From NCBI GenBank assembly GCA_030280995.1, contig JASXTE010000017.1, positions 9,195,998-9,259,997 of the forward strand: DNA of 64,000 nt, given 5' to 3'. The stretch comes from Hemileia vastatrix (Eukaryota > Basidiomycota > Pucciniomycetes > Pucciniales > Zaghouaniaceae). Under the pieces are notes generated by a model. That model was not told the DNA's origin and made no database searches. It saw only the letters and a list, made by a program, of their open reading frames with translations. Shown here one piece after another: positions 11,301 to 21,926 of this stretch. The position numbers were made by a program, and so were the translations under genes. The first letter of the stretch is position 1, and every line of letters starts with the position of its first letter.

Positions 11301-13807
11301 CTCCATCAGTATTTCAGAAGTTAATGGATATAACATTCCATAATGAAATGATTGAGGGATGGTTAATGGTATACATTGATGACATCATAGTGTTTCCTAA
11401 AACTTTTGATGAACACTTAATCCATTTAAGGAAAGTATTTCAGAAAATGGATGAAATAAAAATGACCCTTGCATTGAAAAAATGTAAATTTGGGTTTGAA
11501 TCTTTAAAAGTGCTTGGTCATATTGTATCTGGCTTACAAATATGTGTAGACCAAAATAAAGTGACTGCAATAAAGAATATTGGCATTCCTCAAAATGTGA
11601 AGGATGTACAATCTTTTCTTGGAATGTGTGGTTATTATAGACAATATATAAAAAACTACCAATCAATTGCTGCACCACTGACCACACTGATAAAGAAATC
11701 AGAAGCTTTCATTTGGAATAATGAAAGACAACAATATTTTAATAAGTTGAAAGAATGTTTAATGACAGCTCCTATCTTGGGATTACCAGATTTCCAATTA
11801 CCTTTTGTATTATATACAGATGCAAGTTTTATTGGACTAGGTGCTGCTTTACATCAAAAACAACTTATTGAAGGTAAAATGTCAGGAGTAGTAATCTTCT
11901 ATATTTCACGTACTCTGAGAAGTGGTGAATTGAAATATGGTGCTACTCAACTTGAATGTTTGGCAGTAGTATGGGCTCTTGAAAAGCTACATTACTACCT
12001 TGAGGACCAAAAATTTGAATTAATCACTGACTGTAGTGCAGTTAAGTCACTCTTAAACATGAAAACTCCTAATAGACACATGTTTAGATGGCAATTAGCT
12101 GTACAAGAATACAGAGGACGGATGACTATTACACATAGAGAAGGAACCTTGCACTCTAATTTAGATCTGTTATCTAGAGTACCTCTGCCTAATAATGATG
12201 ATAATCCTGCTTATGTTCCTGAGTCAGAGATTATTAACATTTATGGCATTTATATTGTAGATCTTGAGGATGAATTTATGCAATCAATTCTTGATAATTA
12301 TAATTCAGATCTTGACTTAAGTAAATTAACTACAATATTAAATGATCCATCTAATGCTTTAATGAATGTTTTAATAAAAACATTACCAATTAAGTATAAA
12401 GAGGCATTAGAAAAAGGAAAATTTTCCATTAAGGATGGTTTTATATATTACAGGAAAAAATTAAGTAATTTAATTGTAATTCCCCCTTCAATGAAGGAGT
12501 TAATGTTAAGTATATGTCATGATGATATATTAGCAGGTCATTTTGACTTCCATAAAACATTAACCAGGGTAAAAAACACAGCTTGGTGGATTAACATGTC
12601 TGAGGATGTTCAGAAATATGTTGAAACATGTGACTCTTGTCAAAAATCTAAAAGATTAACAAGAAAAAGAGCTGGTTTATTACAACAAATTGAGCAACCA
12701 AAAGCTCCATGGGAAATCATTAACATGGACTTTGTAACAGGTTTGCCAATAGCAGGGCATAAGAGTTATAACTCCTGCTGGGTAATTGTAGATAGATTTA
12801 CAAAGATGTGTAAATTTATTCCTACCCACAAAGAGGTTTCTGCAAAGGACTTAGCTTTTTTATGGTGGACACAAATGTTAAATACAGCAGGTTTCCCCAA
12901 AGCAATAGTTTCTGAAAGAGATCCTAAATTTACTTCTGAGTTCTGAACGTCACTTATGGATGTTTCAGGGTGTCAATTAAAACTTTCTACAGCACACCAT
13001 CCACAAACTGATGGGCTAGCAGAAAGAATGATACAAACCTTAGAAGATATGATAAGAAGATACTGTGCTTTTGGTCTTAATTTTAAAGACAATAACAAAT
13101 TCACGCATGATTGGGTAACCCTTATCCCAGGTTTAGAATTTGCATATAATAGTACAGTACATTCTGTCACTGGCAAAAAGCCATTTGAGTTATGGTTGGG
13201 TTATGTACCTAATACCCCTGCTAAAACTCTTAATAAGTTACCTAGATTGGATATTCATCCAGGTACTAAATCTTTTCTTCAGATGCAAGAACTATGCAGA
13301 AAACATGCTCAAGAATGTATAAATAAGGCTTTTGAGTATGAAAAGAAAAGATGGGATAAAGCCCATAAAGAACAAATGTTCAAAGAGGGTGATGAAGTCC
13401 TTATTTCAAAGCTACATTTCAATTTAAATGGTAATGTTAAATTGAAGGATCCATTCATTGGACCATTTGTAGTTAAAAAGATGGTTGGTAATAATGCTGT
13501 TGAGGTTATTCTATATGCACTTTATGATAGAAAACATCCAGTATTTCCTATTTCTCTTATAAAACCATACCATTCTAATGATACTGCTCTATTTCCAAGA
13601 AGATATGGAAGGCATAAACAGCAACCTGATGAAATAGTGGAAAAAGCAGAAATTGAAAAGATACTTAAAAAGAGACACCTTACTAAAGAAAAGGGAGTTG
13701 AGTATCTATTAAGATTTAAAAATAAATCAAGTGAATATGACCAGTGGATTCCAGAAAATGAAATCTCTGATCTTAAAAATCTCTTGAAAAAATTTAAATC
13801 TAAATAA
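8348..13807 (+). pseudogene. Gag-Pol polyprotein of C-1, single frame with one nonsense codon
   Basis: One long frame encodes, in order: a Gag domain with coiled-coil segments (about codons 100-500); a zinc knuckle CYKCNKPW..GHKC; a retropepsin; reverse transcriptase with YIDD (VYIDDIIVF) near 11370; RNase H with YTDAS near 11815; integrase HHCC (HDDILAGH...CDSCQ); and the integrase core. TGA at 12944-12946 replaces the Trp that C-2 has after TSEF; the frame resumes unchanged to TAA at 13805-13807. The protease site is DTRAAGS instead of DTGAAGS, which should abolish activity. There is no chromodomain-like C-terminus as clear as in family A. Gag and Pol share one frame, unlike families A and B. 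The frame is open from 8261, upstream of the first ATG. Confidence 0.92.
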
Positions 13808-13912
13808 TACTGGTCATTCAGTATATGTATTATAAAAATAATTTTTTATTTTATTATTTCACTCCTTAAGTTTAATTAAAATGTCTTAACATTTTTTTTA
13901 TTGTTTTTTTTT

Positions 13913-13924
13913 GGGGTGAGGGAG
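13913..13924 (+). promoter_or_regulatory. Polypurine tract of C-1
   Basis: GGGGTGAGGGAG directly abuts the 3' LTR. It is the expected plus-strand primer for reverse transcription. Confidence 0.8.
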
Positions 13925-15102
13925 TGTCAGCCTAAATATCCTTAGGACTGAGTATGTCTTATGTTTAAAATAAGATAATCTTAACTAGATTAAGCTTATA
14001 TCTTAAAAATAAGGTTAAAATAATAATATATATTATTTTATTATATATATATATATAATTATTATTCTATTATATAATTTATAATAGTTTAAATAGCTTA
14101 TCCATGGCCTAATAATACTTATTAAGGTGTTAATGGAGTCATAATATACTTATCTTAAGTGATATGAAGTAATTATTGACATAAATAAGCTTATATATAT
14201 ACATAAATCTCATATTCAGTGAAATATGCAGTATATTATGTATATTTAGGTATATAAGTGGGTTTTAGCCCCTTAATAGCCTATAACCTTTGTTTTTCTG
14301 CTTATTTTAGGTCATATGGACGAAATCAATGGACTCACAACGCCTACAGAAGCATAGACACCTATATCAGGCGCATACACCCAGTTTGGACAACTCAAAT
14401 TACTTCCTTGGATGGTTATTCACAGATTTATGGGTTGGAAGGATGTTTCTGGTTAATGTGGATGCTTGGGGATGTTATTGAGGGCTTGGACATTTTATTT
14501 GTTTCCTTTATATGCTTTTAGTTTCATTAAATATCTTTTTGATTATTTATTTTACCTGTTTCTTTATGGTATCCGCTTTTATCTGGGTTTTCTATTTATG
14601 GTATGACTCTGTGTTATTATTAATAGTGATGGAGGGTCCTTACTGGAGGTCTGGGTGTTGAAACTGCTTGAAGTGGACGCCATGGGGAGGTGATGAGCCC
14701 TCACAGTGCTGTAATTGCCGGGGATAGCAGTGACATCATCTGGATTGAAGGTCTGTGCACTCCAGTGGATTTGCGTATAAGTAAGGAGGGATTTTGACGG
14801 TTTATTATCATCATTCAATTACTACAATTCAAACAAACACTACAATACAATTATTAGCATTCAGAAATATATTATAAAGCCCTTATAAATTGATATTATC
14901 TTTATATAAGCTATAACTATATTTTATTCTTCTATTTTCCACCACTAGTATGCATTTAAATCCAAGTATTGTGAGTTTTATTTGAGTATAACTATTATAT
15001 TAGTCTTCCCCTGAGGTTTAATCACTAAATCATTTATTAATAAGTAGTAGGACCATAAAATAACACTATTATATCATACTTATATACTAGACTATACTGA
15101 CA
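13925..15102 (+). repeat. 3' LTR of C-1 (1178 bp)
   Basis: Near-copy of 6253-7429 with the same ends and one net base difference in length. It is followed by the target duplication GTTTC at 15103-15107 and then by resumed B-1 sequence. Confidence 0.93.
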
Positions 15103-15107
15103 GTTTC

Positions 15108-16158
15108 CAACCCTTTTTCTTAATTTGGTTGAACCCTAGTATTGGTTTCTTTTCACAGGTTTTAGTCCTCTATGACTTTAAACTGGAATTCCCTCTGGTT
15201 TTCATGTGCTGGTCTCTTTACTCCTATTGGTTTTGGTTTTTGTGTGTTGGACGTTGTGTTTTTGTTAGAAGGTACCCAGGGGGGCTTCTAGATTTTATTT
15301 TGGCAAGTGTGGGGGTAACTGATGGGCTGGCTGCTCTGTAGAACAGTTACCCCAGAATGTCTGTCTCAAGTCTTTTGTTTTTCCTAGTTGAATTCTAGTT
15401 CTGTTGTTTATTATTCAGGTTTCAAGTCCACTATGACTTTAAACTGGTTTGGGACTGGCTTCTTTATCTTTGGTTCTTTCAGATTGGTGGTGGATCACTG
15501 GTGGTCTCCCATCATTTTTACTTATTGGAGGGAGCCCACCCAGTGATCATTTCTATGGACCGGACTTTCCCTTATTGGACCATCTATGGAGCTGGACTGT
15601 CTTTGATTTTGCAGGAATTTTTTTGCTAGATAGCAGTTTTAGATTATTTTCTTTTTTCTCTTTTTTTCTTTTAATTTTTTTATGGGGGTTGTTTAAAATT
15701 ATAAAATCAAAAATATAGTGTGTTACCACATCAGGGTCACCTGGATGTGGGCAAGCATTGGTGGGGAAAGGCTCATCAATTGGCCGGGCAATGCTATTTT
15801 CTTTTTATTTATTCTTTATTTCATGTGTTTCTGTGTTTCATTATTTTTATTATCTTCTGAATTTCTAAATATTTTAAATTTTGTTTTCTGTTAACCATTT
15901 TAAAAGAATTAATTGTGTATCCACATCAAGGTGCACTTGGATGTGGGTAAGGTATCAGGGGATCAGCTCATCAATTGGCTGGGGGATAGCATTTGTATTA
16001 TTTTTTATATTTTATTTTATTTCATTTATGTTATTTCATTTCATTTTATTTATTAATTTTTTTTTAGTATATTAGAGAGAAAAACAAAAAAAAAATCTGA
16101 AATTATTTTTATTAATTGTTTTATATTATTATTATTTTTCTAATCTTTTTGCAGGAGC
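15108..16158 (+). other. B-1 3' region with hairpins H1, H2 and H3 (twice)
   Basis: No gene is seen in this stretch; it holds repeated structured modules. H1 is at 15312-15353 (GGGGTAACTG / CAGTTACCCC). H2 is at 15493-15548 (GATCACTG / CAGTGATC, with inner pairing GGTGG / CCACC). H3 occurs at 15726-15750 and 15921-15946 (CCACATC / GATGTGG). Two copies of the family B motif are at 15164-15186 and 15425-15447. The same modules, in the same order along the element, occur in B-2 on the other strand between 53271 and 52923. Poly-T follows from about 15990 to 16150. Confidence 0.7.
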
Positions 16159-17708
16159 TCATTGTCTAGATGATGAAGCTTCTGGAGGCTGGTCCGGATT
16201 GTGATCACGTTTTTGTTTTTTGTTGGGATTGTGGGAAGCACTGTGTTCTTTGAATTGCATCCTGCTGGAGAGATGATAGGGATTGTAATTGTCAGGAATT
16301 GGATTAGAGGGAAGTTCAGAGAAGGAGGAAGAAGAGGCAGGAATGGAGTTCTGGAGGGAGTGTTTAATGATCCTAGACATTTTCCAGTGGTTTTCCAGTA
16401 GGCGCTTTCTCAGGGATTTTTCAAAGTCATTCAAAGGTCCATGGAGGGAAAAGGCTTTTAGCATGTTGGAACACATGGTGCTTAGGTGTTTCTTCATTTC
16501 TCCATAATCCAGGGTCAAAGAAGTTTCAAGAGGTTGGCCAACTCCAATAATAGATTCAGGAGGAGGGGTGCCAACTAGACAAGAATAATTTGATCAGTAA
16601 TTATTTTTGTTGAAGAAATGGAATAATTAATTTGGTACTTACAGATTGGAAGCTCATCAAGGATCTCTGATGATTTTGTAAGGGTTATAGTGGTTGGATC
16701 AACTAGGGAAAGATATGGATTCTAATGGTCTTCCTCTGAAAGATCCTGAGAAGGTGAACTGGGATGCTGAGGTTCCTGGGGCCTAGTTGGATCAGTGAGA
16801 TTGTTGTTGTTGTTGTGATTGTTATTTCTTTTGGATTCAGCTGGAGGAGGTGCTGGTGATGGAGTGCCAGGGTTGTTAAAGGATGGAGCAGGAGAGGGGG
16901 ATTTGGAAGCAGACTGCTCTGTTCTGGATGGAGATTTTGAAGAGATGGAACTTTCAGAAGAGTAGTTGGCTGACAGAGGAGAGGTGTAGTTTCTTTGTCT
17001 TAGTTGGGTACGAAGTTGTTGTTGTGGAGCAATGTGTGGTGTTCTGGTTTCTTCTTGGGATTCTCTGGCAGGTCTCTTGGGAATATGGAAAATTTTGGTG
17101 CTTTTGGACTTTGGAAGGGTGGATTGCATTGCTCTGGGAGCAGTAGGAGGTAGTTGGGTTGAGTTGTTGTTGTTGTCTGGATGAATTTGGCTGTTTTCTG
17201 GCCGTTTTTGGAGGTTTTATCCCTGATTTTTACTGTTTGGTGAGGCGGTCGGCCCGCCCGACGTTGGCCGGGCCGCCTGGACGCGGTCTAGAAGCCTGGG
17301 AGTTGATCTTGAAGCTTTTGGAGCTAATTTGGCAGAGATAAAAGCAGTTTCTTGGGAAGCTAAGGCTGGTCTTTTGGGAAGAGTGTGGGAAGCTGAACTT
17401 CTGGATCTTCTGGAAGGAGTAGAAGATAGAGAGGAAGAGGAAGGACCAAGCTCTGGGGATCTGGTAGGAGATCTGGAGATGTATTTGTGAGAAGGAGAAG
17501 GCAGAGGAATAGGGTAGTTGGCATCTCTGTCACATCTCTTCTTTTTGGAATAGCAAGATTCACAAGTTCTGTTGTAGAATTTGGATTCAGGATTTGGAAG
17601 AGTGAATGTGCAAGGTCTGCACATGTGGATGCACTGTTTGAAGGCATACTCCTTGGGAGCAGTGAAGCAAGGGAGAGTAGAAGGATTAACATCAGGAGAT
17701 CCAGCCAT
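16159..17708 (-). pseudogene. Antisense spliced zinc-cluster-like gene 1 of element B-1
   Basis: On the strand opposite to the B-1 pol. From ATG 17708 one frame runs to 16643 with two nonsense codons (TAA near 17217-17219, which the frame passes through, and TAG 16724-16722). Then comes an intron 16642-16575 (GTAAGT to CTAG, 68 nt) and exon 2 16574-16159, all in phase. The N-terminus is Cys-rich: CIHMCRPC, then CESCYSKKKRC, a C-x2-C-x6-C unit with a basic insert as in fungal Zn2Cys6 clusters. The middle is Ser/Pro-rich. Exon 2 has a helical, charged segment (LNDFEKSLRKRLLENHWKMS) and a basic KKQKRDH. It lacks overall similarity I can see to the family A antisense gene except the cluster and layout. 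A GC-rich imperfect palindrome at about 17242-17283 lies in its coding part. A regulatory or DNA-binding role is inference. Confidence 0.6.
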
Positions 17709-17865
17709 TATCTGTGGTGAGAAAAGATGATGAAAAGCGATAGGAGGAGATTTTTTGTCAGTGATGGGTAGATGATGATGTGAAGGGGAAATCTCAGCAG
17801 GTTGGCTGTAGAGGTATGCTGCATGAAATTGGCTGCATCCATTTTTATGCAAAATTCCATTAGTC

Positions 17866-18492
17866 CATCAAAACTCTAAACTGAAAAATCTATGGTATCA
17901 AGGGAGTCCATCAAGACTTTAAACTGAAATCTGGTTTCTGTTAGTCCTCAAAGACTTTAAACTGGCTGGTTTCAATATTTTATCAAGATTAGTCCATCAA
18001 GACTCTAAACTGAAAAATCTATGGTATCAAGGCAGTCCATCAAGACTTTAAACTGAAATCTGGCTTCTTTTAGTCCTCCAAGACTTTAAACTGGCTGGTT
18101 TCAATATTTTATCAAGACTAGTCCGTCAAGACTTTAAACTGAACACTGTGTTGGTCCCCCAAGACTTTAAACTGAGGGTTGTAAGTCCCCCAAGACTATA
18201 AACTGAGGGAAAAGTTTTTGTTGTTGGAGTTGGTTTTGAAGATTGGTGGAGGGTATCCACAGGGGGAGCCTCCGAATTTAGAAAAGGTAAGTTTGGGGGT
18301 AATTGATGGGCTGGCTGCTCTATTCACAATTACCCCAGAATGTTAGTTTTTTCTCTGTGTCTTAATGTGGTTGATCTCTGGTTCTGGGTTTATGATTTAG
18401 GTTTTGAGTCCCCCAAGACTTTAAACTGAGGGTTTTTGAGTCCCCCAAGACTATAAAATGAGGATGGTCCCCCAAGACTTAAAACTGAGGGA
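17866..18492 (+). repeat. Array of about 12 copies of the family B motif
   Basis: Twelve copies of a roughly 20-22-nt motif (consensus AGTCC-NN-CAAGACTTTAAACTG) are spaced irregularly. They include a longer unit of about 125 bp repeated at about 17867-17990 and 17991-18115. Later copies read CCCCCAAGACTTTAAACTGAGG. There is no open reading frame through the array, and the copies lie between the two antisense genes. The same motif is arrayed in B-2 (51699-52460, reverse orientation). Confidence 0.85.
18296..18336 (+). other. Conserved RNA hairpin H1, copy 3 (element B-1)
   Basis: GGGGTAATTG (18296-18305) pairs with CAATTACCCC (18327-18336) around the same ATGGGCTGGCTGCTCT loop. Compared with the 15312 copy, a C-G pair has become T-A, which keeps the stem. 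It sits inside the motif array. Confidence 0.7.
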
Positions 18493-18548
18493 TGTTTGTG
18501 GTTACATCCTATTGAGGGTGTGGTCAATTTTTCTTTTCTGAATCAAAC

Positions 18549-19309
18549 TCAAGTACTAGTGGAATTACAGAGGGAATCAAGAGATGAAATGAAGTGCTCA
18601 GAATTAGCCTTGAACTGGTGAATGAGGTGTCTTCTGTTCTCAATGTCCTGTGGATCTCTAGCAGGAGTGGATTGGAAGTAGTGAAGGAGAAGTTGTTTCT
18701 GTTGAGATGTGTGTTGTTGGAACTTGGCCTTGATAGCGGGCAAGTGCGTTGGTGTTGGTGTTGCAATGGATCCTACATTTTTATCATCACTATCAGAAGA
18801 GGGAGGAACTGAGAAGTTATCAGTTTTAAAGTTGAAGGAAGGAATAAATTTTCTTTACCATCAGATGGACCAGGGATGGGGGAACTAGTTGTTTTATGGG
18901 TTGTGGCACTCTTCTGGGAAGGGTGGAGCTTTTTGATTAATCTGGGTATCAGGATGGATGGCCTAGATCTTTTGGTGCTGGCAGAAGAAGGACCAGGTTG
19001 AGGTGGAGGTGAATCTGTTGTGGAAGAAAGTGGACCAGGTCTGTGGAAGGTCTTCTTTCTGGATTGGCAGACATCGCAGTTCGTTCTGTATGGATGGACA
19101 GGTGGTGTCATGGCGCAGATTAAATTATTGTTGATGCAGTATTGGCAGGGGCCCATTTCAGAGGCATATTTGGGAAGAAGGTTAAACATGGTGGTTGGAT
19201 GAAGAAAGAATGCAGACATTCTCAATTGGAGGGAGGATGTGGTCTTCCAACATTGGCAGGGGCCTTTGTTGTGTGATTTGGCGAGGTTTGTGCATGTCTT
19301 AATTGACAT
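18549..19309 (-). CDS. Antisense spliced zinc-cluster-like gene 2 of element B-1
   Basis: Exon 1 is 19309-18859, the intron is 18858-18809 (GTAAAG to CTCAG, 50 nt, with a branch-like ACTGATAAC before the acceptor), and exon 2 is 18808-18549. The junction reads GPSD/VPPSSDSDD in frame. No internal stop is seen. Exon 1 has CQYCINNNLIC (C-x2-C-x6-C), then CDVCQSRKKTFH, where the third Cys appears lost. A Ser/Pro-rich linker follows, with basic segments such as STKRSRPSILIPRLIKKLH. Exon 2 is Gln/His-rich and helical. The start codon lies about 70 bp inside the probable B-1 3' LTR, which suggests transcription from that LTR. The function is not recognised; its repeated Cys spacing resembles antisense gene 1 and the family A antisense gene. 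Confidence 0.6.
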
Positions 19310-20330
19310 CTGTTAAGGAATTGGGTATTTTTCTGGTTTTATTCCGTGGATATTGGGTCTGCGGGTATGTGGGTACTATCATTGGATAGCCCTGGTTTTT
19401 CTCTATATTTTATGTCTTGTAGACATTTTTCATATTCTAAGTTTTAAGGGGTCATTTCCTCATTTTTCATTTATAAAAGATTGCTGTTTAATTTTGTTTT
19501 TTGTGTTTTACGGGCTAACCTTAAGTCTTAGGGTTAAGTGCTTAGTACCATTGGATAGAGCTAATTTTTCTCTATATTTCATGTCACAATGTTGTTATAG
19601 TGAAATTCCGTGTTTTAAAGGTTTTAGTAGTTGTAGCTAATTTTTCTAAGTAGATTAGTGGTTTTTATTGGTTTTCTGGCTTCAGGGAGGCCGGGCCGCT
19701 TCAGGCAGCATCTCCGACGTTGGGCGGCCTGCTCGCCTCTGTTTTAGGAGGTCGGGGAGCGCTCCAGGAGGGTTTTTTATGCAATTTGGCGGGTACAGGC
19801 GCCAGATTGTAGGTGCGCATGGGCTCTTAGTTAGTGGTCTGTGTGTACATAGTGAATAAGACAGTTTGGGGCAACCTTAATCATCACACAACCATCCAGA
19901 CATGATATCATTGTTCCTCACTCAGTTTTCACTGTTTTCTGGCCACAATTGGCTGTGTTTGTTGCAAGTGAGTTCTTTATTTAACTTAACTTTGGCAACT
20001 GTTTTCTCTGTTATAGTCTTGCAAGCTATAGCAAGTATTATTGCTGTCTCTGGTGTGGATTTGCAGCCTACATCAAGTATCTTTGCTGTCTCTGGTGTGG
20101 ACTTTGTTCTACATTTCAGTTCTTTGGTCTGGTAGTCTATCTGAGGACTACATTCTTGGCTCATCAAGCAGTCAAGTGTGTTGAAAAGGAGCTTTAGCAA
20201 AACAGGAACCAACTTACTTTAGCAAGTAAATCTCACTCTATTTTTCTAAAGGGACAGGGGATTTTCTATCTGGTTTTTCTCCAAATCCCTTGGTCAAGGC
20301 CTATAGCTAGTACTATAGGATTGTCTACAA
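19238..20330 (+). repeat. Probable diverged 3' LTR of element B-1
   Basis: It begins TGTGGT directly after a purine tract (ATTGGAGGGAGGA, 19225-19237) that is identical to the polypurine tract of B-2. The length available before family A sequence starts (about 1.09 kb) fits the 1111-bp LTRs of B-2. Beyond the boundary the sequence is not visibly similar to the B-2 LTR, so it would be another subfamily. A two-copy repeat containing TTGCTGTCTCTGGTGTGGA is at about 20040-20103, and a GC-rich island is at 19683-19740. No gene is seen. Confidence 0.4.
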
Positions 20331-20659
20331 GTTAAATATAGTTAATAGTGGTAAAAGCTTCAGGTTAAATCATTATTTTTGTACATTACCTTATTTTTCT
20401 CAATAATCATTTATAAAACTAAAATCTTTGATTATTGAGTTTCCAACCCTTTGTGGGATCTCAAGAATATTAATATTAACTTTAAATTATATTAGAATTC
20501 TTATTGAATATATCTTGAAGAAGTAGCTCTTCCTTTGATTCATCTTCGAATCACTTCCTTGAACGTTTTCTCTGTGCTTCAAAGAAGTTTCTAAACTCCT
20601 CCCTTCATCTAGCTTCCCCAGGAACACCCTTGATGTTGTGCGTAGGTCATCCTGTGACA
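20331..20659 (+). repeat. Partial 5' LTR of A-0
   Basis: Matches the last roughly 330 bp of the family A LTR, ending in GTGACA. The upstream part with the TATA box and the TGTCACG start is missing, so this copy is 5'-truncated or was overwritten at its junction with B-1. Confidence 0.75.
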
Positions 20660-20660
20660 G

Positions 20661-20674
20661 TATAATTTAATTCT
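20661..20674 (+). promoter_or_regulatory. Self-priming type PBS of A-0
   Basis: TATAATTTAATTCT, one base after the LTR, is the reverse complement of the presumed transcript start in family A LTRs (2308-2321 and 45933-45946). The matching part of this element's own 5' LTR is lost. Confidence 0.7.
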
Positions 20675-20763
20675 CCGTTGTTCTCATCCTTTGCACTACC
20701 ACGTCTTTTTTTCAAAGTGTCAATAAATTTTTTAAAATTTCACCTGATCAACGCACTCCTCCT

Positions 20764-21926
20764 ATGGGCGCTACTACTAGGGCTCGCACCAGAGGCAGGC
20801 CAACAGCCACACGGCCTGGTTCTTGCACTCACTCCCTGGAACCTCTCAACTTTAGGGAACGGGAACACTCAGTCAAATCTGTAGAAGACATCCCCCAGGA
20901 TTTTGATGACTCTAGCAAGAAGAAGAAGGAGAGGATACAATGCATGAGGCACCATCTTCCCCTGCTACTCACCCTTCTGGTCAACCTTTGGAGCCTGGAC
21001 CATCTAATTCACTGGAAGACTTCATGAGACTTTTCATGAAAAACCTTTCAAATCCAATGTCTTCGGAGGGATCAAAATTCAAAACTCCTTCCATGAAATC
21101 TCCTGATAAATTCAATGGAGAACATCCAGACAGATTGTGCCCCTTCCTGAAAACCTGCAAGCTCCTGTTCCATAATGACCCACAAACCTTCAATAACAAC
21201 CAATCAAAGGTTGTTTACGCTTCTTCATTCCTACCCGGAAAAGAAGCAAGGTGGTTTGAACCTTATCTTCTCATGCTCTCTTCAACAGAAGTCCACTTAC
21301 TCATAAATAACTGGGAAAAGTTTGAAGACCAACTCTTTACGTTTTTCAGTTACCCTAATGAAACTTACAATGCAGAAATTGAACTAGATTTCCTCCGCAT
21401 GAGTGATAATGTTAAAGCCTCTGAATATATTTCGAACTTCAAAGCACTTCAAAGTCAAGTAGGTTGGAATGATGCTGCCCTCAAGTATCATTTCAAAAAG
21501 GGACTTCCTTTGAGGATCCTGGATAAATTAACTCTTCATGGTCAGAAAATGACTACTTTAACGGATTTAATGGATCAAACCCTCAAACTCAACGGCGTTT
21601 ACCAAGGATGACTACAACATTGTTGATACCCCAACAAATCTCAAGGCCTAAATTTTAAATTGGGACCTCCTTCACACCCATGGAAAACTCAATCCTCCTC
21701 AACTCAATCCAAACCCAATAAGGGAAAGGACAAACCTTGACCAAAAAGCTCAACCCCAGGCAATATCAGTAAGGTACTGGATCCAAATGGGGAAGTTAAA
21801 GAAGCTGAAAGGAAGAGACGAGCAGATAATGGGTTATGTATGTATTGTGAGGGTAAGCACAAACTAGAAGATTGTGTAAAATTGAAGGAAAGAGAAGGTA
21901 CTAGTTCAAGGTCAAAAAACTGGTAG
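20764..21926 (+). pseudogene. Broken gag of chromovirus A-0
   Basis: From ATG 20764 (MGATTRARTRGRP) the frame shifts near 20930. It then continues as MHEAPSSPAT through a Gag core (SPDKFNGEHPDRL, ARWFEPYLLML, GWNDAALKYHFKKGLP), a TGA at 21609-21611 and a decayed zinc knuckle CMYCEGKHKLEDC to TAG 21924-21926. It is colinear with the A-2 gag. The slippery heptamer A AAA AAC is kept at 21914-21920. By family, Gag forms the particle. Confidence 0.85.

Larger units (their letters stand above)
6253..15102 (+). mobile_element. Gypsy LTR retrotransposon C-1, nested in B-1
   Basis: A complete element of 8850 bp with LTRs at 6253-7429 and 13925-15102, flanked by a perfect 5-bp target duplication GTTTC (6248-6252 and 15103-15107). 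It splits the 3' region of B-1: hairpin and spacer sequence on the left continues on the right. By eye the two LTRs differ at roughly twenty positions, so the insertion is clearly older than B-2. Its coding capacity is damaged by gag frame changes, a nonsense codon and a mutated protease site, so it is not autonomous now. Confidence 0.95.

Noticed and set aside
17866..18492. CRISPR-like array of short repeats with spacers
   Set aside because: The genome is clearly eukaryotic, the repeats are imperfect, spacer lengths vary, the motif also lies in pol coding sequence, and there are no cas genes.
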